Shown here: positions 14,769-21,332 of the stretch, one piece after another
Layout: each line of letters begins with the position of its first letter
How positions within the stretch are numbered: the stretch's first letter is position 1
From: CAVZYN01 sp963779515
GTDB lineage: Bacteria > Pseudomonadota > Alphaproteobacteria > Rhizobiales > Hyphomicrobiaceae
Length of the DNA stretch: 64,000 nucleotides
Reading direction: 5' to 3'
Assembly: GCA_963779515.1 (NCBI GenBank)
Contig: CAVZYN010000001.1
Location: 682,001-746,000, forward strand
Notes under the pieces: model-generated
Told to the model about the DNA's origin: nothing
Seen by the model: the letters and a program-made list of their open reading frames with translations, nothing else
Databases searched by the model: none
Translations under genes and position numbers: made by a program

Positions 14769-16229
14769 GTGGCCTTGAATCTCTACAACACTCTGACGCG
14801 CAAGAAGGAACGGTTCGAGCCGATCGATCCGAACAATGTGCGCATGTATGTCTGCGGACCGACGGTCTACGATTATGCGCACATCGGCAACGCGCGGCCC
14901 GTGATCGTGTTCGACGTGCTGTTCCGGCTGCTCCGCCATATCTACGGCGAGTCGCACGTCACCTACGCGCGCAACATCACCGACGTCGATGACAAGATCA
15001 ACGCGCGGGCGGCGGAGGAGTATCCCAACCTGCCGTTGAACGAGGCGATAGCCAATGTGACGTCAAAGACGACGGCGCAGTTCCACAAGGACATCGCGGC
15101 GCTTGGAGTTCTCCCGCCGACGATCGAGCCGACCTGCACCAGCCACGTGCCGCAGATGGTGGCGATGATCGACGTGCTGATCGCAAAGGGGCATGCCTAC
15201 GCGGCGGAAGGACATGTGCTGCTCGATACGGCGTCGATCCCCGACTACGGCCGCCTCTCGGGCCGGACGCTCGATGAGATGATCGCGGGCGCGCGCGTCG
15301 AGGTGGCGCCCTACAAGCGCAATCCGGGCGACAGCGTGCTCTGGAAGCCGTCGACCGATGCGCAACCCGGCTGGCCGAGCCCCTGGGGCCGCGGCCGTCC
15401 CGGCTGGCATATCGAGTGCTCGGCAATGGCGAAGCAGCATCTGGGCGAGACGTTCGACATTCACGGCGGCGGCATCGATCTCGTGTTCCCGCACCACGAG
15501 AACGAGATCGCGCAATCCCGCTCGGCGCACGGCACGTCTGTGATGGCGAACGTGTGGATGCACAACGGCTTCTTGCAGGTCGAAGGCGAGAAGATGTCGA
15601 AGTCGCTCGGCAATTTCGTGACGATCAACGAGTTGTTGGAGACGGAGAAGTTCGGCGGACGGAAATGGCCAGGCGAGGTGCTGCGGCTTGCAATGCTCAT
15701 GACGCACTATCGGCAGCCGATCGATTGGACGCTCGCTCGTTTACAAGAGGCAGAGCAGCGGCGCATAAGATGGCTTGGTCCAGAATATCAAAGGGGTATC
15801 CCGGAAAAAGGTGAGATTGATCAACGTTTGATTGTTGCAATGTCCGATGACTTGTCGATGAGCGATGCATTAGTTGTTCTGGATGATCTGTCTCGAAGGT
15901 CCAATGATCCCGACGAGACCAATCCAGCAGACGTGGCTAACGATCTGGCGGCGTCGTTGGTATGGTTTGGGTTGGCGAACGACAAGGATTATGAGTTGGC
16001 GAGAGCCGATAGCGCCGAACTCCGCGATACCATCAAGGCGGCGATGGTCCGAATGCCACGCGAAGAGATTGCAGCGCGCATCGCCGCGCGCCTCGAAGCC
16101 CGCCGCCGCAAGGACTTCAAGGAAAGCGACCGCATTCGCGACGAGCTCGCCGCGATGGGCATCGCGCTGAAAAACTCCAAAGACCCCGCCACCGGCGAGA
16201 TCGTCACCACGTGGGAGGTCAAGCGATGA
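14769..16229 (+). CDS. cysS: Cysteinyl-tRNA synthetase
   Basis: Charges tRNA-Cys. 486 residues from a GTG start, preferred over a TTG 42 bases earlier because GTCGAGG stands at ribosome-site distance and LNLYNTLTRKKE is the usual N-terminus. Class I motifs: the zinc cysteine and HIGH variant in MYVCGPTVYDYAHIGN, further zinc ligands in HIECSAMA and HHENEIAQ, and KMSKS in EGEKMSKSLGNF. The segment coding for about residues 318-430, after the catalytic core, has much lower GC and different codon choice (TTA, CAA, ATA, AGA, GTT) than the rest. The last four bases overlap the downstream antitoxin start. Confidence 0.96.
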   Translation: MALNLYNTLTRKKERFEPIDPNNVRMYVCGPTVYDYAHIGNARPVIVFDVLFRLLRHIYGESHVTYARNITDVDDKINARAAEEYPNLPLNEAIANVTSKTTAQFHKDIAALGVLPPTIEPTCTSHVPQMVAMIDVLIAKGHAYAAEGHVLLDTASIPDYGRLSGRTLDEMIAGARVEVAPYKRNPGDSVLWKPSTDAQPGWPSPWGRGRPGWHIECSAMAKQHLGETFDIHGGGIDLVFPHHENEIAQSRSAHGTSVMANVWMHNGFLQVEGEKMSKSLGNFVTINELLETEKFGGRKWPGEVLRLAMLMTHYRQPIDWTLARLQEAEQRRIRWLGPEYQRGIPEKGEIDQRLIVAMSDDLSMSDALVVLDDLSRRSNDPDETNPADVANDLAASLVWFGLANDKDYELARADSAELRDTIKAAMVRMPREEIAARIAARLEARRRKDFKESDRIRDELAAMGIALKNSKDPATGEIVTTWEVKR

Positions 16230-16654
16230 CGCCGCCTCAGACATCAGGGCTTTCCGAGGAAGCGGCAAGGTATGGCGCGCCGAACGACGACGCGGCGGTG
16301 GCGCCAGGGAGCACCGAGGAACGCGTGGCGCTCGCGCGCTTCGTCCAACTCGTTCGCGATCACTACCGCGACCGTCTCATTGACATCGTGCTGTTTGGAA
16401 GCCGCGGGCGAGGGGACGCCTCGACAACGAGCGATGCAGACGTGGCCGTGATCATAGAGGATGGCGATTTGGTTGGCTGGAAGGAGCGCCGGGTATTGAC
16501 CAACCTCGGATACGATCTCCTGATCGAGGATGGCCTCGATGTTCAACCGTGGCTCATCGCAGCGTCCGAGTGGAGGTCTGCCGACGGGGCGCACCAATCC
16601 GCCTTGGTCCGTAACATACGGCGAGATGGGCGCGGCATCCTGCATGCCGCATGA
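16226..16654 (+). CDS. MNT-type nucleotidyltransferase antitoxin
   Basis: 142 residues of the minimal nucleotidyltransferase family. LFGSRGRGDASTTSDADVAV gives the GSxxRG and SDxDxAV motifs that bind nucleotide and metal. In HEPN/MNT modules this protein neutralises the HEPN RNase, in several cases by adding AMP to it. ATG overlaps the cysS stop (ATGA) after a GGGAGGT ribosome site 8 bases upstream, so it is read with cysS. The HEPN gene begins inside its last codons. It is 10-12% lower in GC than the flanking housekeeping genes by eye. Confidence 0.82.
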   Translation: MTPPQTSGLSEEAARYGAPNDDAAVAPGSTEERVALARFVQLVRDHYRDRLIDIVLFGSRGRGDASTTSDADVAVIIEDGDLVGWKERRVLTNLGYDLLIEDGLDVQPWLIAASEWRSADGAHQSALVRNIRRDGRGILHAA

Positions 16655-17036
16655 GGCACGAGGATTTTGGGGAAAATCTCAAAGAGCTGCGGTGGCAGCA
16701 CGGACGTTGTTCGAGCAAAAGGATGCGGAGGGCGCGATCAATCGAGCATACTACGCGATGTTTGATGCCGCACGAGCGGCCCTTGATGTTGTTGATCCCG
16801 AATTGGCAATGGCAAAAACCCACAACACGATCTTGAGACGGTTCAACATGTATATTGTCATGCAACAGGGATTGGATCGTGCTTTGGGGAGAGCGCTCAG
16901 GATGGCCGAGAAGTCGCGTCTTGTTGCCGATTACGATCGCGAGCCCGCAAGTATGGAGGAAGCTGGTGCCGTTCTTGAGGACATGGACGCGATGCTGTCG
17001 GCGGTCGAGGCATTCTTGGTGGGTGGCCCCGTATGA
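16644..17036 (+). CDS. HEPN-domain toxin (UPF0332 type)
   Basis: 130 residues. It carries the HEPN signature GAINRAYYAMFDAARAAL and, further on, AKTHNTILRRF, then the closing KSRLVADYD typical of UPF0332 HEPN proteins. The arginine of INRAYYAMF and the later histidine correspond to the R...H RNase motif of the fold, although the spacing is not the simple Rx4-6H. It overlaps the antitoxin by 11 bp and the cimA start by 4 bp, so cysS, antitoxin, toxin and cimA form one tightly packed run. A low-GC stretch covers 16800-16870. Confidence 0.8.
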   Translation: MPHEARGFWGKSQRAAVAARTLFEQKDAEGAINRAYYAMFDAARAALDVVDPELAMAKTHNTILRRFNMYIVMQQGLDRALGRALRMAEKSRLVADYDREPASMEEAGAVLEDMDAMLSAVEAFLVGGPV

Positions 17037-18658
17037 CCCGTGAACGCCTCTATCTCTTCGACACCACGCTGCGGGATGGCGCGCAGACGACGGGCGTCGA
17101 CTTCTCGGTCGAGGACAAGCGGCGCATCGCCGCCGTGCTCTCGGAACTTGGCGTCGACTATGTCGAGGGTGGCTATCCCGGAGCCAATCCAACCGACACC
17201 GAATTCTTTGCATCCAACCCGTTCGCCGATGCACCCGCGCACAAGACGCCGCCGCGCTTCACCGCGTTCGGCATGACTAAGCGCGCGGGCCGGTCTGCGT
17301 CGAATGATCCTGGATTCCAGGCGATCCTGCAATCGAGGGCAGATGCGATCTGCCTCGTCGCCAAGGCCTGGGACTATCACGTGCGTGTCGCGCTCGGCAT
17401 CACCAACGACGAGAACCTCGACGGCATCCGCGAGTCGGTCGCGGCGGTGAAGCAGTCCGGCCGCGAGGCGATGATCGATTGCGAGCATTTCTTCGACGGC
17501 TTCAAGGGCAATCCGGATTACGCACTCGCCGTTGCGATGACCGCGTACAAGGCTGGCGCGCGTTGGGTGGTCCTCTGCGATACAAATGGCGGCTCGTTGC
17601 CGGATGAAGTCTCGCGGATCGTCAGCGAGGTCGCGCAACACGTTCCGGGAACGCACCTTGGCATCCATACGCATAACGATACGGAAAATGCGGTCGCAAA
17701 TACGTTTGCGGCGGTGCGGGCGGGGTGCCGGCAGATCCAAGGCACGCTCAATGGTCTTGGCGAGCGCTGCGGCAACGCCAATCTGACGTCGGTCATTCCA
17801 ACCTTATTGCTGAAGAGCGCGTTTGCGGACCGCTTCGAGACGCGGGTCACGCCAGAGCGGCTGCAGCGGCTGTCGCACGCAAGCCGCGTGCTGGACGAGA
17901 TCCTGAATCGCTCACCGAACCGCCACGCGCCCTATGTGGGCGAGGCCGCGTTCGCGACCAAGGCAGGGATCCACGCAAGTGCGATCCTGAAGGAGCCGGA
18001 GACCTATGAGCACATCCAGCCCGAACTCGTCGGCAATCGCCGCCGCGTGCTCGTCTCTGATCAGGCGGGGAAATCCAACCTGGTCTACGAACTCGAACGG
18101 CTCGGCGTGGATGTGCAGCGCAACGATCCGCGCATCACGACGCTGCTCGATGAAGTGAAAGCGCGCGAGGCCGTCGGCTATGCCTACGAAGGCGCGGACG
18201 CCTCGTTCGAGCTGCTGGCGCGACGTCTGCTGGGGGAGGTTCCGAAGTATTTCACGGTCGAGAGTTTCCGGGTGATGGTGGAGAAGCGGCATAACGCCGT
18301 GGGCAGTCTCGTGACCGTCTCGGAAGCGACGGTGCGTGTCGCGATCGAAGGCGAGGAACCGTTGTGGTCGGTGGCGGCAGGAAATGGACCCGTCAACGCG
18401 CTCGACAATGCGCTGCGCAAGGATCTCGGACGCTATCAATCGCACATCCAGGATGTCGAGCTGGTCGACTATAAGGTGCGCATCTTGACCGGCGGCACCG
18501 AAGCGGTGACGCGCGTGCTGGTCGAGAGCCATGACAAGGCGTCAGGCGCGCGCTGGTTCACGGTCGGCGTCTCGCCGAACATCGTCGACGCAAGCTTCGA
18601 AGCGCTGATCGACAGCATCAATTATAAACTGCTGAAGGCCGGCGCGGCGGCGCCCTGA
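17033..18658 (+). CDS. cimA: (R)-citramalate synthase
   Basis: Condenses pyruvate and acetyl-CoA to citramalate, starting the threonine-independent route to isoleucine. 541 residues. Catalytic TIM barrel at 5-280 with LYLFDTTLRDGAQTTGVDF (Arg-Asp of the pyruvate site), LGIHTHNDTENAVANT and LNGLGERCGNANL. The C-terminal regulatory LeuA dimer domain covers about 400-530. The second motif NDP rather than the isopropylmalate-synthase pattern, with GYPGANPTD near residue 48, fits CimA more than LeuA. Start overlaps the HEPN stop; its stop abuts the convergent meaB stop with no spacer. Confidence 0.94.
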   Translation: MTRERLYLFDTTLRDGAQTTGVDFSVEDKRRIAAVLSELGVDYVEGGYPGANPTDTEFFASNPFADAPAHKTPPRFTAFGMTKRAGRSASNDPGFQAILQSRADAICLVAKAWDYHVRVALGITNDENLDGIRESVAAVKQSGREAMIDCEHFFDGFKGNPDYALAVAMTAYKAGARWVVLCDTNGGSLPDEVSRIVSEVAQHVPGTHLGIHTHNDTENAVANTFAAVRAGCRQIQGTLNGLGERCGNANLTSVIPTLLLKSAFADRFETRVTPERLQRLSHASRVLDEILNRSPNRHAPYVGEAAFATKAGIHASAILKEPETYEHIQPELVGNRRRVLVSDQAGKSNLVYELERLGVDVQRNDPRITTLLDEVKAREAVGYAYEGADASFELLARRLLGEVPKYFTVESFRVMVEKRHNAVGSLVTVSEATVRVAIEGEEPLWSVAAGNGPVNALDNALRKDLGRYQSHIQDVELVDYKVRILTGGTEAVTRVLVESHDKASGARWFTVGVSPNIVDASFEALIDSINYKLLKAGAAAP

Positions 18659-19609
18659 TCAGATGCCGCCGATGATGAGCGCTGCGGCGGCCTCGGCGGA
18701 CAGCGCACCCGAGAGGACATCGTCGGCGACGGTGTCGAGCGTGCCACCGGCGCCGGCGCGAATGCGGGCCGCGACGATATCCGCGGCGGCGCGGGCAATC
18801 AGATAGCGTGCGCGCCGGCGGCGGCGGACGATGGGCCCATCCGCCAAGCGCCGCTCGGCCACGCGCGCGATTGCGTCTTTCAACTCCGATACGCCAGCGC
18901 CCGTGGTGGCCGTCGTCTTGAGCACCGGCACGTCCGCACGGTCGTGGCGAAGCGACAGCGCACCCGCCAACTGTTGGCGCGTGGCATCCGCGCCCGGCCG
19001 GTCCGCCTTGTTGACCACCATGATATCGGCGATCTCGAGCAAGCCGGCCTTCATGGCCTGGATATCGTCACCGAGGCCGGGGGCAGCAAGGACCACGCGC
19101 ACGTCCGCGATTTCGGCGATGTCGATTTCCGACTGGCCGGTGCCGACGGTTTCAAGGACAATGGTCGCGTTGCCCGCGGCATCGAGGGCGTCGATGACGC
19201 GGACGGCGGCGGGCGAGAGACCGCCGAGCGCGCCCCGGCTCGCGAGCGAGCGCATGAAGACACCCTGATCGTCGCGGGCGGTGGTCATACGGATGCGATC
19301 CCCCAGAATGGCGCCGCCCGAAATAGGGCTCGAGGGATCGACGGCAACGATCGCGAGGCGTTCGCCGTTCTGTCGCAGGTCTGTCACATAGGCGTTGACC
19401 AGGGTCGATTTTCCCGCGCCGGGCGGGCCGGTGAAACCGACGACCAGCGCGCGCCCCAGGAGAGGTGCAAAGCGAGACAAGAGGGCTGGCACCAACGGAC
19501 CCGATCGTTCGAACTCGGTGACGACGCGGGAAATGGCACCGCGATCTCCGGCCAGAAAACGTACAAGGAGCGCTTCGGGGTCGGTGTCGTGAGCGTTCGC
19601 AAGCGGCAT
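18659..19609 (-). CDS. meaB: MeaB/ArgK-type GTPase of methylmalonyl-CoA mutase
   Basis: G-protein chaperone that loads and protects adenosylcobalamin in methylmalonyl-CoA or related mutases. 316 residues. Walker A is GFTGPPGAGKSTLVNAY; switch and Mg site include VAVDPSSPISGGAILGDR; base recognition is VVNKADRPGAD. The sequence IVLETVGTGQSEIDIAE is the family's Walker B region. The mutase itself is not in the window. The short arm DTDPEALLVRFLAGDRGAIS at the start is normal. Confidence 0.94.
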   Translation of the reverse strand: MPLANAHDTDPEALLVRFLAGDRGAISRVVTEFERSGPLVPALLSRFAPLLGRALVVGFTGPPGAGKSTLVNAYVTDLRQNGERLAIVAVDPSSPISGGAILGDRIRMTTARDDQGVFMRSLASRGALGGLSPAAVRVIDALDAAGNATIVLETVGTGQSEIDIAEIADVRVVLAAPGLGDDIQAMKAGLLEIADIMVVNKADRPGADATRQQLAGALSLRHDRADVPVLKTTATTGAGVSELKDAIARVAERRLADGPIVRRRRRARYLIARAAADIVAARIRAGAGGTLDTVADDVLSGALSAEAAAALIIGGI

Positions 19610-19744
19610 CCGGGGCTCTTAGCGGGAACTGTGCAGAGGCGCAACGGTTGGCGCGGCACGTTTGGTGAGGCGTTGCGTTCCGTGGGGCAGGGCGTGTAGC
19701 TTCCGCCGAAAGGGACGGCGGCCCCGGTTCGACGAGCCCTCGCG

Positions 19745-20395
19745 ATGCGGAGAGAACGAATGCGCGCCTTGCGCGTGGTGGCTTTGGCCGGTTTGGTGTT
19801 GGGCGTTTTGGCGGGCTCTGCGTTGGCTCAGTCGAAGCCAACCGACGGGGCGTTGGTGAATGCCTTGCGAGGCGGCGGGCATGTGCTGGTGATGCGGCAC
19901 TGCGCATCGGACCGTGATCAAGGTGACACCGATCCGTTGAACTTCAAGAACATCAAGAAGCAGCGGCAATTGACGGATCAGGGCAAGGCTTCGGCCCGGG
20001 CCTTTGGCGGCTGGCTGCGCTCGATCGGGGCGCCCATCGCCGAGGTCGTGACGAGCCGTTTCAATCGCGCCTATCAGACGGCGATCTTAGCCGGTTTCAG
20101 CGAGCCGAAGACGAGCGCCGACGTGACCGAAGGCGGCATTGTCGTCTCCGCCAACGAGAATGCGCGGCGCGCCGAAGCGATGCGTCAGTTGGTGACGTCA
20201 TCGTTACCGCCCAACCAGAACCGCCTGATCATCACGCACAAGCAGAACATCACCGAGGCATTCGGCAAGGAATGGTTTGAGGTGAAAGAGGGCGAAACCT
20301 CGATATTCAAACTCGAATCCGGAACCTACCGGCTGGTCGCGCGACTGCAGCTCGATGATTGGGCGCGGCTTGCGCAAGTGGCAGCCCGTCCGTAG
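19745..20395 (+). CDS. Exported histidine-phosphatase-fold protein
   Basis: 216 residues with a signal peptide (VVALAGLVLGVLAGSALA, cut after SALAQ) and a histidine phosphatase domain. The phosphorylated His lies in VLVMRHCASDRDQGDT (RHG variant RHC), and the second His in LIITHKQNITEAFG. TSRFNRAYQTA supplies an arginine of the phosphate pocket. This is a small periplasmic branch-1-like member whose substrate is unknown. An internal ATG at codon 6 is an equally good start. Confidence 0.83.
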   Translation: MRRERMRALRVVALAGLVLGVLAGSALAQSKPTDGALVNALRGGGHVLVMRHCASDRDQGDTDPLNFKNIKKQRQLTDQGKASARAFGGWLRSIGAPIAEVVTSRFNRAYQTAILAGFSEPKTSADVTEGGIVVSANENARRAEAMRQLVTSSLPPNQNRLIITHKQNITEAFGKEWFEVKEGETSIFKLESGTYRLVARLQLDDWARLAQVAARP

Positions 20396-20407
20396 GCGTT
20401 AGGTCGT

Positions 20408-21028
20408 TCAGAACTTCTGTGTGAGCCCCGCCGGCGTCTCGGACGGGACACCGAAGCGCAGGAGCGCCGGCACGATGTCCTCGGCCCGATTGACCGTCAT
20501 GAATGCGACATCCAGGCCAGGGCGAATGAACGCCTCGTCACGCATATGTCCCAACAGGGCCAAGAGCGGTTGCCAGAATCCATTGATGTTGGCGACGACG
20601 ATCGGTTTGGTGTGCCGGCCGAGCTGCGACCACGTCAGTTGTTCTATCAGTTCCTCGAGCGTCCCAATGCCGCCCGGCAGGGCGACGAACGCGTCGGCGC
20701 GCTCGAACATCAGGCGTTTGCGCTGATGCATGTCGTCCGTGACGATCAGCTCCTGCACGTCCCGGAGCATTTGCTCTTTCTCGGACAGGAATTGCGGAAT
20801 TATCCCTGTAACATGGCCGCCATTGCCGAGGACGGCGCGGGCGGTCTCCCCCATCAGGCCGAGGCTGCCGCCGCCATAAACCAGGCCTAGCCCCGCCTCG
20901 GCCATCGTACGGCCCAAAGTGCGGGCGGCATCGACGTAGGCCGGGTCGCGGCCATTGCCGGACCCACAATAGACGCAGATGTTGCGCAGGCGAGAACTCG
21001 GGGCGGATGGGGCGGCATGCTTTTGCAT
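20408..21028 (-). CDS. TIGR00730 Rossmann-fold protein (LOG family)
   Basis: 206 residues of the lonely-guy family, which hydrolyse nucleoside 5'-monophosphates, including cytokinin ribotides, to the free base. Signature: VYGGGSLGLMGETARAVL and the catalytic LPGGIGTLEELIEQLTW, with QRKRLMFERADAFVALPGG. The start MQKHAAPSAPSSRLRN is chosen because conserved sequence (ICVYCGSGNG) begins soon after; 63 more in-frame codons upstream lack it. It is convergent with the phosphatase gene, 12 bp apart. Confidence 0.9.
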   Translation of the reverse strand: MQKHAAPSAPSSRLRNICVYCGSGNGRDPAYVDAARTLGRTMAEAGLGLVYGGGSLGLMGETARAVLGNGGHVTGIIPQFLSEKEQMLRDVQELIVTDDMHQRKRLMFERADAFVALPGGIGTLEELIEQLTWSQLGRHTKPIVVANINGFWQPLLALLGHMRDEAFIRPGLDVAFMTVNRAEDIVPALLRFGVPSETPAGLTQKF

Positions 21029-21332
21029 ATGGGCGTCCTGGATTTTCACGTCGCGATCATCCCACACGGATGTTGCTGTTCTGTTGCCAGTATCAACCAT
21101 GTCGATCGGATCGCAACACTGCCGTGCTTCGAGCGACCAAATTGCGGCCTGGAAGATTAACCACGCAACCAGACGACCACGGACGGCTTGGATGCGCGGT
21201 TTGCCCGGACCGATCAATCCTATTATGTTGGACTGGTAACTTGCCGTGTCATCGCAGGATACGCGTGTAACTAACCGTACTTGTGAGAAAAAGCGCTGGA
21301 TTGATTATCCTAGTGCAGGAGGCGTATCGCTC
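21029..21332. other. Divergent intergenic region, LOG gene / LysM gene
   Basis: About 300 bases between divergent starts. It has AT-richer patches near 21060-21100 and 21225-21310 where promoters are likely. No RNA gene or further coding sequence was recognised. Confidence 0.35.
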
